Assembly: GCF_900142715.1 (NCBI RefSeq)
Contig: NZ_FRBX01000003.1
Coordinates: 496,001-560,000, forward strand
Reading direction: 5' to 3'
Source of the DNA: Flavobacterium pectinovorum
Lineage (GTDB): Bacteria; Bacteroidota; Bacteroidia; Flavobacteriales; Flavobacteriaceae
DNA length: 64,000 nucleotides
Part shown: in pieces, positions 23,138 through 31,867 of the stretch
Layout: the number at the start of each line of letters is the position of its first letter
Position numbering within the stretch: the first letter of the stretch is position 1
The notes under the pieces: generated by a model
What the model saw: the letters and a program-made list of their open reading frames with translations, nothing else
Told to the model about the DNA's origin: nothing
Databases searched by the model: none
Program-made: the position numbers and the translations under genes

Positions 23138-25303
23138 CTAAAGATTCTTCAACTGATTCTCATTTTTATTATCACTAATTGTCCAAAAGAAACCAACGAA
23201 AAAGAATCTGTCTGCGGTTGGCGTTACAGCTTGTCTGTTGTAGATTCCGTTTGCATCCGGGGTTTTGGCGTAATCGTACCCAAAAACGTTTTGAGTTCCT
23301 AACACGTTTGAAACTGAGAAATAAAGGATTTTTTGTGTTGTCAATAAATACGCCCAATTAAAACTCAAACTGTTATATGATTTTGTTTTTCCGTTCATGA
23401 ATTGCGTTTGGTTTGGATCATTATAAGGACGACCTGAACTGTAACTGTTTGTAAAACCTATTTGCGATTTCCAGTCTGTAATAAAATATTTTGTTACAAT
23501 TGATAAACTATGATTGGCAACAAAATTTGGAGTGGCCATCGTTGGGAAATTCTTGTATTGCCTTTCAGAATCGATATAAGAATAAGATACCCAGTATTCT
23601 AAATGTTTTAATAAATTACTGTCTCTCCAAAACAAATCCAATCCTTTTGCGTAACCTGAACCGTTATTATTAAAAACTGAATTGTAAGCAATATCTCTTG
23701 TATCATATTGAACCAAATTGCTGTAATCTTTATAATAAGCTTCGGCTCTAAAAGTTTGTCCAGGTCTTGTAAACTGGTAATTTAAAATATAATGTTGTGC
23801 TTTTTCACTTTCAAACTGATGGTATTTTGAATATTTGATATAATCTACAACCGGTGTTTGAGAGAAATCTCCATAAGCAAATGAAAACTGACTCGTTTTA
23901 GAAACTTTATAAGCAATAGAAGCTCTTGGTGCAATATTGGTTTCGTCTAGTAAACTATTATTCGAAAGTCTGGCACCGACTTTCATTGCCAGATTTTTTG
24001 AGAATAAAATATCTCCTTCGGTATAAAAAGCAGCGATATTTGAATCGTAACCGTTTGCAACATCAATTGAAACATTATCCTTGAAATTTTCATTGAATTT
24101 TGTGATAAAATAATCCGCACCAAAAGACAATTTAAAATAGTTCGAAATATTTTTTCTTAATTTTAATTTCAATTGCGCAGCATTTTCATTAGTATCTACA
24201 TCGTTTATATCGTATTTGATTTTGTTTTTGCTGTAACCGTAACTAATTCCGGTTGTAAGCTGCCAGCCAGTTCCAAAATCTCCTTTGTAAGAACCGTTTA
24301 AATAAAAATTATTATTGTTCAAATCAGTTCTTATCGGATCAGTGAAGTTTACATTTTTTTGATTTAAATCGAATTTCTCTGAATCAAAAGCGGCGTATAA
24401 TTTAAAAATACCTCTTTCAAAATGATAACGATATACAGCTTCTCCACCTAAAGATTGATACGGATTATTCCAGTCTACATTTTGCGGAATCACAGCCTGA
24501 TAAGGTGCTAAGTTGATATAATTGGTATTAATACTAAAAGAACTTTTTTTCCATTTTTGTGTATTTCCAACTCCTAAACCTACGGTCATTAAAGCAATAT
24601 CTGTTTTATTTTGGTCCGGTTCATCTTGTGTATTCAACAATAAAACACTTGATAAAGCCTCACCATATTCTGCAGAATATCCTCCGGTAGAAAATGCGAT
24701 TCCGCTAAACAAGAAAGGAGAAAATCTGCTTCTTGTTGGTAAATTATTTGTGGTTGCGCCATAGGGCTGTGCTACACGAAGTCCGTCTACAAAAGTTTGT
24801 GTTTCGCTTGCCTCTCCTCCACGAACAAATAAACGTCCGTCTTCGCCCACAGTTTGTGTTCCAGGCAATGTTTGCAAAGCCGCAATAATATTTCCTGCAG
24901 AACCGGCAGTTGTTACAATATCCAAAGGTTTTAAAACAGAAACTCTCGCTTTGTCTCCAGATTCTAATGTTCCCGCGGTAATGACAACGGCATCAAGCGC
25001 GTTTACATTTTCTCTTAGTTTTACCGTTTGATCTTTATAATTGGCAACATCAATTTCTTTTTTGAATGTTTCATAAAGTAAAAAACTCACTACTATAAAT
25101 TGATTTCCTTCGGCAGTTGTTTCAAAAGAAAATTCGCCTGTTTCAGAACTTGTTGCTCCATCGTAAGTTCCATCGATATAAATATTTGCTCCCGGAACTG
25201 GTTTTCCTTTTTCATCTACCACTTTTCCTGAAATGGTATTTTGAGCAAAAATGACTGTTGTAAAAAATAAAATGCTAATTGTAAAAAGTAATTTGGTTGT
25301 CAT
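23138..25303 (-). CDS. TonB-dependent outer membrane receptor with carboxypeptidase-like regulatory domain
   Basis: 721 residues. Signal peptide (to about 20: ...TTVIFAQ), a CarboxypepD_reg-like domain (NTISGKVVDEKGKPVPGANIYIDGT, about 22-105), a plug domain (LKPLDIVTTAGSAGNIIAALQTLPGTQ, then LFVRGGEASETQTFVDG), and a C-terminal beta-barrel ending in aromatic-rich strands (RFFFVGFFWTISD). Imports a ligand across the outer membrane with TonB energy. Substrate unknown; no SusD partner follows, so it is not a canonical polysaccharide-locus pair. First gene of the minus-strand run. Confidence 0.9.
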   Translation of the reverse strand: MTTKLLFTISILFFTTVIFAQNTISGKVVDEKGKPVPGANIYIDGTYDGATSSETGEFSFETTAEGNQFIVVSFLLYETFKKEIDVANYKDQTVKLRENVNALDAVVITAGTLESGDKARVSVLKPLDIVTTAGSAGNIIAALQTLPGTQTVGEDGRLFVRGGEASETQTFVDGLRVAQPYGATTNNLPTRSRFSPFLFSGIAFSTGGYSAEYGEALSSVLLLNTQDEPDQNKTDIALMTVGLGVGNTQKWKKSSFSINTNYINLAPYQAVIPQNVDWNNPYQSLGGEAVYRYHFERGIFKLYAAFDSEKFDLNQKNVNFTDPIRTDLNNNNFYLNGSYKGDFGTGWQLTTGISYGYSKNKIKYDINDVDTNENAAQLKLKLRKNISNYFKLSFGADYFITKFNENFKDNVSIDVANGYDSNIAAFYTEGDILFSKNLAMKVGARLSNNSLLDETNIAPRASIAYKVSKTSQFSFAYGDFSQTPVVDYIKYSKYHQFESEKAQHYILNYQFTRPGQTFRAEAYYKDYSNLVQYDTRDIAYNSVFNNNGSGYAKGLDLFWRDSNLLKHLEYWVSYSYIDSERQYKNFPTMATPNFVANHSLSIVTKYFITDWKSQIGFTNSYSSGRPYNDPNQTQFMNGKTKSYNSLSFNWAYLLTTQKILYFSVSNVLGTQNVFGYDYAKTPDANGIYNRQAVTPTADRFFFVGFFWTISDNKNENQLKNL

Positions 25304-25441
25304 GGTTTTTGATTTTGATGAAGCAAATGTATTTTAACATTCTTACTAAAAAAATAATAAATAACCCAATTGTAGATTTTTGAGGATGAGTTGTAAATTA
25401 CTTATTCGTATCTTAGCTTTCACGTTTAAAAACTATCAATC

Positions 25442-25900
25442 ATGTCAGAAAGTAAAAGAGTTTCAAATTTATATCAGTCCATTTATAATGGAAATCCGTG
25501 GCTTGAGGTCACATTAGCAGATACTTTAAAAGATCTTACAGCTGCACAGGCTATTAAAAAAGTAAATCCTAATCTAAATACGATTTGGGAAATTGTCAAT
25601 CATCTAATACAATGGAGAAGAAATATTTTAAGACGTGTTCAGGGAGAAATTATCACAACTCCGGATCACAATTATTTTGTTCCAATATTAGATTCATCGG
25701 AACCAGCCTGGGAACAATCTTTACAGAGTCTTGCAAAATCTCAGGAACAATGGAGTGCCTTTTTGAGTGATTTTGATGATGCAGGTTTTGATAAAATAGA
25801 TCCAAATAACAATCATAATTTTTATGAAGATATTCATGGAATTATTCAGCATGACGTTTATCATTTGGGACAAATTGTTATTTTGAAGAAGCTTCTTTAA
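25442..25900 (+). CDS. DinB family protein
   Basis: 152 residues with the DinB/YfiT four-helix bundle. Candidate metal-binding histidines are His54 in IVNHLIQWRRNIL and His137/His141 in QHDVYHLGQIVIL, the usual three-histidine site. Family members include metal-dependent thiol transferases and damage-induced proteins of unknown role. Monocistronic and divergent from the TonB receptor. Confidence 0.85.
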   Translation: MSESKRVSNLYQSIYNGNPWLEVTLADTLKDLTAAQAIKKVNPNLNTIWEIVNHLIQWRRNILRRVQGEIITTPDHNYFVPILDSSEPAWEQSLQSLAKSQEQWSAFLSDFDDAGFDKIDPNNNHNFYEDIHGIIQHDVYHLGQIVILKKLL

Positions 25901-26010
25901 ATAGAAATATGCATTTTAATCAACACAGACGATACTTCTTTATGGAGTTTCCTGCGAAAACTTCTCGTTTCTGGAAATGAAGAAATAAATGAAAATATTC
26001 TTTTGAAAAT

Positions 26011-26096
26011 GAGTGTCCTAGCCCCGATAGAAGTGGAAATCCTTTTGTGTAATGAAATGGAGCAAAAGATTGAAACGGATAGCGGGATTAGCTCCT
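26011..26096 (+). ncRNA. Candidate structured RNA element (CTAGCCCCGAT...GGATAGCGGG)
   Basis: Left part GAGTGTCCTAGCCCCGATAG and right part CGGATAGCGGGATTAGCTCC pair at several levels: CTA with TAG, CCCG with CGGG, ATCC with GGAT, and CTTTTG (26042-26047) with CAAAAG (26063-26068) closing the top. I recall this two-sided signature as very common in Flavobacteria intergenic DNA; it might be the Flavo-1 RNA class, which I cannot confirm. It occupies the gap (25901-26222) between dinB and the acetyltransferase gene; no other feature is seen there apart from weak, non-starting coding-like sequence at 25910-26015. Confidence 0.5.
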
Positions 26097-26222
26097 GAAA
26101 AAGATTTGATTTATGTCAAATTGATCGTATTTAGAAAAAAAACTTTTTTACCAAATTAGCGTCGTAGTATTCATCTGCAGTTTTGCAGAAAATTGCCAGG
26201 ACTAAAATATTATACCCTTATA

Positions 26223-26795
26223 ATGACAGAAAAAGAAAAAATGATCTCGGGCGAATATTACAATGCTTTTGACCCGGAATTAGTAAAAGGCCGCAGAACA
26301 GCAAAAAATCTTCTGCATACTCTGAATGTAAGAGAATACAGGGTAACCAAAAAAGCGAAAGAAATATTAAAAGAACTGATTCCTAATACAGGAGAAGGTT
26401 TTTATATAGAACCGCCTTTTCATTGTGATTACGGATATAATATTTTTTGTGGAGATAACGTTTATTTCAATGTAAATTGTGTTGTTTTGGATTGTGCCCC
26501 TGTAAATATTGGATCAAATGTATTTATTGCACCAAATGTTCAAATTTACACGGCATCGCATCCGCTTGATGCCGAATTGAGAAAATCACTTGAAAATGCT
26601 TATCCTGTAACTATTGGAGACGATTGCTGGATTGGCGGAAATTCTGTTATTTGTCCCGGAGTTACCATTGGAAAAGGATGTGTAATCGGTGCAGGATCTG
26701 TGGTAACAAAAGACATTCCGGATAACTCACTTGCCGTTGGAAATCCGGCAAAAATTATTAGAAAATTAAATCAGGAAACTGAATCAAATACATAA
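26223..26795 (+). CDS. Maltose/galactoside O-acetyltransferase-like (left-handed beta-helix)
   Basis: 190 residues from ATG 26223 (MTEKEKMISGEYYNAFDPEL, the classical maltose acetyltransferase opening). An upstream in-frame TTG at 26193 is not needed. Hexapeptide repeats follow (GSNVFIAPNVQIYTASHPLD, IGDDCWIGGNSVICPGVTIG, KGCVIGAGSVVTKDIPDN), with the catalytic His in TASHPL. It transfers acetyl from acetyl-CoA to a sugar hydroxyl. Its stop overlaps the next gene start (TAATG). Confidence 0.9.
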   Translation: MTEKEKMISGEYYNAFDPELVKGRRTAKNLLHTLNVREYRVTKKAKEILKELIPNTGEGFYIEPPFHCDYGYNIFCGDNVYFNVNCVVLDCAPVNIGSNVFIAPNVQIYTASHPLDAELRKSLENAYPVTIGDDCWIGGNSVICPGVTIGKGCVIGAGSVVTKDIPDNSLAVGNPAKIIRKLNQETESNT

Positions 26796-27184
26796 TGCTT
26801 ACCTTAAACAAAGTTCACCACATTGCCATTTTATGCTCTGATTATCAAAAATCTAAAACTTTTTATACCGAAGTTTTAGGTCTGACAATTATTAGAGAAA
26901 TCTATCGTGAAGAGCGCCAATCCTACAAACTCGATTTGGCTTTGAATGGCATTTATATTATCGAATTATTTTCATTTCCGGATCCCCCAAAACGCCCTTC
27001 AAGACCGGAGGCCGTTGGTTTACGCCATTTGGCTTTTGAAGTGATTAATCTGGATGAAACTGTTGCTTTTTTAAACACAAAAAATATAGAAGCAGAACCA
27101 ATTCGAATTGATGAAACGACTCAAAAACGTTTTACATTTATTGCTGATCCTGACTTGTTGCCAATTGAGTTTTATGAGCGATAA
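26795..27184 (+). CDS. VOC family (glyoxalase/bleomycin resistance-like) protein
   Basis: 129 residues with paired beta-alpha-beta-beta-beta modules: VHHIAILCSDYQKSKTFYTEVLGL at the start and GLRHLAFEVINLDETVAFL in the second half. Metal-ligand candidates are His9 (in KVHHIAI), the Glu in IELFSFP, His in RHLAFEV and Glu in PIEFYE. Resembles the YaeR/SMU.1112c subgroup. Substrate unknown. Overlaps the acetyltransferase stop by one base, suggesting co-translation. Confidence 0.85.
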   Translation: MLTLNKVHHIAILCSDYQKSKTFYTEVLGLTIIREIYREERQSYKLDLALNGIYIIELFSFPDPPKRPSRPEAVGLRHLAFEVINLDETVAFLNTKNIEAEPIRIDETTQKRFTFIADPDLLPIEFYER

Positions 27185-27198
27185 TTAAGGTTTTTTTT

Positions 27199-27329
27199 GC
27201 CACGAAGGCACTAAGACACAAAGTTTTTTTAAGCCAAAGATTAAATGATTAAAGTGCTTAGAAAATTTTTACAAGCAGTAAAATTTTCATCAAAACTTTA
27301 AAAACTTAGAGTCTTAGTGCCTTCGTGGC
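27199..27329. repeat. GCCACGAAGGCACTAAGAC inverted repeat
   Basis: Perfect 19-bp arms at 27199-27217 and 27311-27329, separated by about 93 bases of AT-rich DNA. A half copy of the same family is before trpF (4580-4593). The outer word GCCACGAA is shared with the GCCACGAATTC family. Confidence 0.85.
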
Positions 27330-27421
27330 ATTCTTATTCCTTAAAGAAAGATTTTTCCTTCTTTTTAAAGTTTTAACACATTTTAATGATTCTTTTTTAC
27401 GAAAAAACGAATTTGATTCTC

Positions 27422-27429
27422 TAATTTTG
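27422..27429 (+). promoter_or_regulatory. -7 element before the ClC gene
   Basis: TAATTTTG matches TAnnTTTG and lies 17 bases before the ATG at 27447. The -33 partner is not clear. Confidence 0.45.
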
Positions 27430-27446
27430 TAATCCGCGTAAAAATA

Positions 27447-28751
27447 ATGCGGTTTACAAATTTACTTCTGATGAACAAAACGGCGCAAATCAAAAAAAAT
27501 CATCAATTTATTAAGTTCCGAAAATTAGTTATTGTTTCTATTTTAATTGGCTTTCTTTCAGCCTTTTTAGGAATTTCACTTAAAAAAATAACTGAATATT
27601 ACGAAGAAATCTTCTTTCATGAAGTTTCAGTAAATCCACTTTTTTATATTCTTTTTCCGGTTTTCGGATTATCTGTAATTTATTTCCTTAGACAATATCT
27701 TTTTAAGAAAAAAGAAAACAAAGGAATCAAGGAAGTTTTTGAAAGTACAAAATCAACTTCAAAAAACTTACCTTCTTATAAAATTCCATCCCACTTTATA
27801 AACGGATTATTAACGGTTATTTTTGGAGGTTCAACCGGAATCGAGGTTTCTACCGTTGTTGCAACCGCTACAATTGGTTCTGTGGCTCAACAAAAAGAAA
27901 ATGTATTTCGTCAATACAAAACCGAATTAATTTGTGCGGGAGTTGCGGCTGGAGTTACAGCTTTATTCAGTTCTCCAATTGCCGGAATTTTATTTGCTTT
28001 GGAAGTTATTTCACGAAAAGTAACCCGTGCTTTTATTATTTCCAATGTTATTGCGGTTTCAATAGCTTTTGGTTTACTTTCTATTTTAAAAGAAGAACCT
28101 TTATTCGCCGTAACAATTTCAACCTGGCATTTAAGAGCTATTCCGTATTTTATTCTTTTGGGCATTCTGGCCGGAATGAATTCGGTTTATCTAACACGTT
28201 GTGTCTTATTTTTTAAATCTCAATTTGGCAAAATCGATACGCATTATTATAAAATCATTATAGGATCTGTAGTATTAAGTGTTTCTCTTTTTATTTTTCC
28301 ACAATTATACGGAGAAGGATATCACGCTATAAAAGGAATTTTTGGCAGTTCATCACAACTTCCTCTAACCTTAACTCTGGCTTTTACTTTTGTTGGAATT
28401 TTGCTTTTAAAACCTATCGTAACTTCTATAACTCTGGCTTCCGGAGGCGACGGGGGTGTTTTTGCTCCGAGTCTTTTTATTGGTGCTTTTTTAGGATTAT
28501 TACTTGCTTCGATTTTAAATACTTTTTTCCATGTAAATGTAATTCCTGTTAATTTCATGATTATCGGAATGGCGGCTGTTTTAAGTGCCAGTATTCACGC
28601 ACCTTTTACAGCCATATTTTTAGTTTGCGGATTAACAAACGATTATACGCTGTTTTTACCAATACTTGTAGTTTGTTTAATTTCAAAATATACAGCAAAA
28701 ATGATTTATCCTTATACGGTTTACTCCTATTTGCCAAGTTTAATAAAGTAA
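27447..28751 (+). CDS. ClC family chloride channel or anion/H+ antiporter
   Basis: 434 residues with about 10-12 membrane helices and no CBS domains. Selectivity-filter motifs are recognisable though diverged: FGGSTGIEVSTV (canonical G-K/R-E-G-P), FSSPIAGILFALEV (gating glutamate region) and GGDGGVFAPSLFIGAFLG. The usual G-x-E-G-P glutamate is replaced by STGIE, which may affect proton coupling. Start taken at 27447; an internal Met at codon 9 is also possible. Followed by the HPP gene after a repeat. Confidence 0.9.
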   Translation: MRFTNLLLMNKTAQIKKNHQFIKFRKLVIVSILIGFLSAFLGISLKKITEYYEEIFFHEVSVNPLFYILFPVFGLSVIYFLRQYLFKKKENKGIKEVFESTKSTSKNLPSYKIPSHFINGLLTVIFGGSTGIEVSTVVATATIGSVAQQKENVFRQYKTELICAGVAAGVTALFSSPIAGILFALEVISRKVTRAFIISNVIAVSIAFGLLSILKEEPLFAVTISTWHLRAIPYFILLGILAGMNSVYLTRCVLFFKSQFGKIDTHYYKIIIGSVVLSVSLFIFPQLYGEGYHAIKGIFGSSSQLPLTLTLAFTFVGILLLKPIVTSITLASGGDGGVFAPSLFIGAFLGLLLASILNTFFHVNVIPVNFMIIGMAAVLSASIHAPFTAIFLVCGLTNDYTLFLPILVVCLISKYTAKMIYPYTVYSYLPSLIK

Positions 28752-28761
28752 AAAAAATATT

Positions 28762-28820
28762 GCCACAGATTAATTAATTGCCCACAGATAATTAATCTTT
28801 GAAATCATTTAATCTGTGGC
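28762..28820. repeat. GCCACAGATTAA hairpin
   Basis: Arms GCCACAGATTAA (28762-28773) and TTAATCTGTGGC (28809-28820) are perfectly complementary; an inner copy gCCCACAGATAATTAATC lies between them. A half copy occurs at about 60130-60146. Confidence 0.8.
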
Positions 28821-28845
28821 AAAAAAACAAAATAATACCACATAA

Positions 28846-29445
28846 ATGCCCACTCAAAAATTAAAAAGAAGCTATCGCAAAACACGTTATATTCTTTATA
28901 AAGAAACTTTGATCGATTTTAAAGAACATTTTTGGTCTTTTATAGGATCGTTTGTCGGGATTGGAATTTTAGCTTACATTCAATCGATTCATTTTTCAGG
29001 AAACGATGCCGTTTATTTAATTGGTTCTTTTGGTGCATCGAGCGTTTTAGTTTACGGAATCATTCAAAGTCCGTTTTCTCAGCCCCGAAATCTAGTTGGC
29101 GGACATCTTGTTTCTGCCTTTATTGGCGTTACAGTTCATAAACTTGCTCCGGATATTATCTGGATTGCTGCTCCACTGGCCGTTTCACTGGCAATTATTT
29201 TAATGCAAATTACCAAAACACTCCATCCGCCAGGAGGCGCAACGGCTCTTATCGCGATTATTGGTTCTGACAAAATAAAAGCTTTGGGTTACGAATATGT
29301 TTTTTCTCCAGTATTAGTCGGCGTTTTGATTTTGCTTTTAACAGCTTTGGTTTTTAATAATATGACTTCAAGCAGAAGCTACCCAAGTCATAGTTCTTAT
29401 CATAAACGTTATCATAAGATTAGAAAACGCTTGGTTGGGAAATAA
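28846..29445 (+). CDS. HPP family integral membrane protein
   Basis: 199 residues, four membrane helices. The name motif is present as KTLHPPGGATALIAIIGS, and the first-helix region GSFGASSVLVYGI plus QPRNLVGGHLVSAFIGV are family hallmarks. Some plant and cyanobacterial relatives carry nitrite across membranes; function in Bacteroidetes is not established. Basic C-terminal tail (HKRYHKIRKRL). Placed right after a ClC gene on the same strand. Confidence 0.88.
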   Translation: MPTQKLKRSYRKTRYILYKETLIDFKEHFWSFIGSFVGIGILAYIQSIHFSGNDAVYLIGSFGASSVLVYGIIQSPFSQPRNLVGGHLVSAFIGVTVHKLAPDIIWIAAPLAVSLAIILMQITKTLHPPGGATALIAIIGSDKIKALGYEYVFSPVLVGVLILLLTALVFNNMTSSRSYPSHSSYHKRYHKIRKRLVGK

Positions 29446-29457
29446 TAGTTTTTCTCT

Positions 29458-29534
29458 CCTGCAAGGTTTTCAAAACCTTGTAGGTATAACTACAATTGCT
29501 ATTGAAACCTACAAGGTTTTGAAAACCTTGCAGG
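29458..29534. repeat. Double hairpin repeat (CAAGGTTTT family), copy 2
   Basis: Arms 29458-29485 and 29507-29534 are identical, base for base, to those of the copy at 7670-7748, while the 21-base spacer is unrelated to the 23-base spacer there. Perfect arms with different spacers argue for selection or conversion acting on the arms. Confidence 0.95.
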
Positions 29535-29596
29535 ATCGGAGAAAAAATCTTTTCAACAAATCGCAATTCGTGATTCGTATTTCATTTTTTATATTT

Positions 29597-29604
29597 TACC
29601 TTTG
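29597..29604 (+). promoter_or_regulatory. -7 element before the pRiA4b-type gene
   Basis: TACCTTTG matches TAnnTTTG, 23 bases before the ATG at 29628. No clear -33 element. Confidence 0.45.
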
Positions 29605-29627
29605 ACTTTTCAAAAAATACAAAGATT

Positions 29628-30167
29628 ATGGTTTATAAATTTAGAGTAATTCTAGACGCCGAAGAAGACATTTTTAGAGACATTGCAATTCTTGAAGACG
29701 ATACGCTTGAGGATTTACACAATGCGATCTTCAACGCTTTCGGTTTTGACGGAACTGAAGTTGCTTCATTTTATACTTGTGATGAAACCTGGAATCAGGA
29801 AGATGAAATTCCGCTTTTTGATACCGGCGACATTCCCGGCGAACAACGAACTATGGGCGATTATCCATTATCTAGTATTTTGGACAAGGAAAACACTAAA
29901 ATTATTTACGTGTATGATTTTATCAGCATGTGGACTTTCTTAGTTGAATTGGCTGCTATTGAAGAACAATCTGCCGGAGGTATTTATCCTGAAACTTTAT
30001 TCTCTCACGGAGAAATGCCGGACGAAGCCACCGAAAAAACTTTCGAAGCCGATATGCACGACGATATCTACGGAGAATTTGAAGATGATCTTGACGAAGA
30101 CGATCTTGACATGTTCGAAGGCGACGACAGCTTTGAAGATTATGGATTTGAGGAGAATTGGAATTAG
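29628..30167 (+). CDS. Plasmid pRiA4b ORF-3 family protein with acidic tail
   Basis: 179 residues. The N-terminal ~110 residues follow the pRiA4b ORF-3 pattern: VYKFRVILDAEEDIFRDIAI, LEDLHNAIFNAFGFD, ASFYTCDETW and YVYDFISMWTF (compare the usual Y-x-Y-D-F-G-D-x-W). The last ~55 residues are very acidic (EFEDDLDEDDLDMFEGDDSFED) and look disordered. Function of this family is unknown. Confidence 0.85.
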   Translation: MVYKFRVILDAEEDIFRDIAILEDDTLEDLHNAIFNAFGFDGTEVASFYTCDETWNQEDEIPLFDTGDIPGEQRTMGDYPLSSILDKENTKIIYVYDFISMWTFLVELAAIEEQSAGGIYPETLFSHGEMPDEATEKTFEADMHDDIYGEFEDDLDEDDLDMFEGDDSFEDYGFEENWN

Positions 30168-30225
30168 TTTTTTAGGTTCAAAGGTTCTGAGTTGCAAAGG
30201 CTCAGAGGTTTTTTCTTTTTAAATC

Positions 30226-30259
30226 TTTGATTTAAAATATACGAATATTCTTATTTTTG
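30226..30259 (+). promoter_or_regulatory. Promoter of the four-helix bundle gene
   Basis: TTTG at 30226-30229, 22-base spacer, TATTTTTG at 30252-30259: a good match to the Bacteroidetes TTG/TAnnTTTG pattern, 24 bases before the start codon. Confidence 0.65.
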
Positions 30260-30283
30260 TATTTAATTTTTTAAATATAAAAT

Positions 30284-30643
30284 ATGAATACTTTTCGAGA
30301 CCTTTTAATCTGGCAAAAATCGATGGCCATAGTAACTGAAATTTACCAATTAACAAATTCATTTCCCAAAGAAGAAATTTATGGACTATCTTCACAAATT
30401 AGAAGATGCTCTATATCTATACCAAGTAATATTGCCGAAGGTTACGGAAGAGATGGAAATAATGATTACCTGAGATTTTTAAATATTTCAATGTCATCAT
30501 TATTCGAGATGCAAACACAACTTGAAATCTCATTCAATTTAAAATATTTAAACGAAAATCAATTTAACAAAATAAATGGAGAAAGCAGAGAATTAGAACG
30601 AATGTTAAGTGCTTTTATCCGAAAAATAAAAGACAGGAAATAA
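30284..30643 (+). CDS. Four helix bundle protein (23S rRNA intervening-sequence family)
   Basis: 119 residues of the S23/IVP-type four-helix bundle: FRDLLIWQKSMAIVTEIYQLTNSFPKEEIYGLSSQIRRCSIS, then IPSNIAEGYGRDGNNDYLRFLNISMSSLFEMQTQL. The family was first seen in 23S rRNA intervening sequences but is mostly free-standing in Bacteroidetes; its role is unknown. Has its own promoter. Confidence 0.88.
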   Translation: MNTFRDLLIWQKSMAIVTEIYQLTNSFPKEEIYGLSSQIRRCSISIPSNIAEGYGRDGNNDYLRFLNISMSSLFEMQTQLEISFNLKYLNENQFNKINGESRELERMLSAFIRKIKDRK

Positions 30644-30685
30644 CCTTTGTTACTTTGAACCTCTGTACCTCTGCACCTAAAAAAT

Positions 30686-31744
30686 ATGATCAACCTATTC
30701 AACACCCACATCGAGACGCTTGCGATACACCGCGTAGGGAACAAAAGCAGAAACGAAGCTATTTTTTTATCGGAACAGCCATTTAATTTAAATGATGAAA
30801 TTGTGCCTTTGATAAAAGAGTACTTTTTTAAACCTTTTAGAGAGAAAGAAGAAAACTATTATCAGTTTGCGCACGAAGTCGATTTGGATTACAATGACAT
30901 GTTTAAATATGCAACTGAGATTTTTACTAATCCTGGTAACTTACAGGAAATTTCAAAAAAAATCACGACGCATTTATTCGAGCAATCAAACCATCCGCAT
31001 ATTAAAAACGGAGAAGTTTATGTAACCTATTTAACAAATTTAAGTATCGACAATAACGTTGTTGATGCTATCGGAATTTTTAAAAGTGAGTTACAAGCCG
31101 ACTTTTTACAGTTTGAAGAAAAAGACAGCAATCTTGAAATGATTTTGCAACAAGGTATCAACCTAAGTAAATTAGATAAAGGCTGTTTGATTTTTAATTA
31201 CAAAAAAGAAGAAGGATATAAAATTCTAACTGTAGATAGTAACCGTTATGATGCGCGTTATTGGTTAGAGCACTTTTTATCTGTAGATGCTTTTGAAGAT
31301 GAGAACTTCATCACTAAAAAATACTTAAAATTCTGCCAGAACTTCGCAAAAGATGTTGTTTTACCGGCAGAAGACAAAAAAGAAGAAGTAATGTTTATGA
31401 ACAGATCTGTGAATTATTTCGCTAAAAATGATCAGTTTGAAGAACAAAATTTCCTGAATGAAGTATTAGACAATCCAGACTTGATTCCTGAATTCAAAAA
31501 CTATAAGGTTGATAAAGGAGAAAAATACAGCATCGAAGATGTAACCTCATTCCCTATTGCAAACGCAGCAGTTTCAGACGCCAGAAAATCGATTAAAAAC
31601 GTTATTAATCTGGATACCCATATTCAGATTAAAATGGATTTTATCAACCCTGAAAGCGCTGAGAAATTTGTTGAAAAAGGCTGGGATGAAGAAAAACAGA
31701 TGTATTACTACTTAGTTTATTTCAATAAAGAAGAAAAAAGCTAA
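30686..31744 (+). CDS. Nucleoid-associated protein (NdpA/YejK family)
   Basis: 352 residues, full length for the NdpA-like family. Characteristic parts include the opening INLFNTHIETLAIHRVGNKSRNE, the central GIFKSELQADFLQFEE, and SLDKGCLIFNYKKEEGYKILTVDSNR-like segments (here NLSKLDKGCLIFNY), then the YWLEHFLSVD motif. Expected to bind the nucleoid; details in Bacteroidetes are unknown. Followed by a terminator. Confidence 0.85.
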   Translation: MINLFNTHIETLAIHRVGNKSRNEAIFLSEQPFNLNDEIVPLIKEYFFKPFREKEENYYQFAHEVDLDYNDMFKYATEIFTNPGNLQEISKKITTHLFEQSNHPHIKNGEVYVTYLTNLSIDNNVVDAIGIFKSELQADFLQFEEKDSNLEMILQQGINLSKLDKGCLIFNYKKEEGYKILTVDSNRYDARYWLEHFLSVDAFEDENFITKKYLKFCQNFAKDVVLPAEDKKEEVMFMNRSVNYFAKNDQFEEQNFLNEVLDNPDLIPEFKNYKVDKGEKYSIEDVTSFPIANAAVSDARKSIKNVINLDTHIQIKMDFINPESAEKFVEKGWDEEKQMYYYLVYFNKEEKS

Positions 31745-31776
31745 GAGTCATTCATTTTCTATTACTTACTTAAAAC

Positions 31777-31813
31777 AAAAAACGGCAACTACATTCTGTA
31801 ATTGCCGTTTTTT
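31777..31813 (+). terminator. Terminator after the nucleoid protein gene
   Basis: AAAAAACGGCAA pairs with TTGCCGTTTTTT around a 13-base loop. A nearly identical terminator is at 32131-32166, including 25 bases of left flank (taaaacaaaaaacggcaact and beyond). Confidence 0.9.
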
Positions 31814-31867
31814 ATTTATTGTTTATAAATTACTAGATTTGATATTCTATCTCACTTACACCAAAAA

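Noticed and set aside
26193..26222. TTG start for the acetyltransferase
   Set aside because: MTEKEKM from 26223 matches the family start; the upstream ten codons look like non-coding leader.
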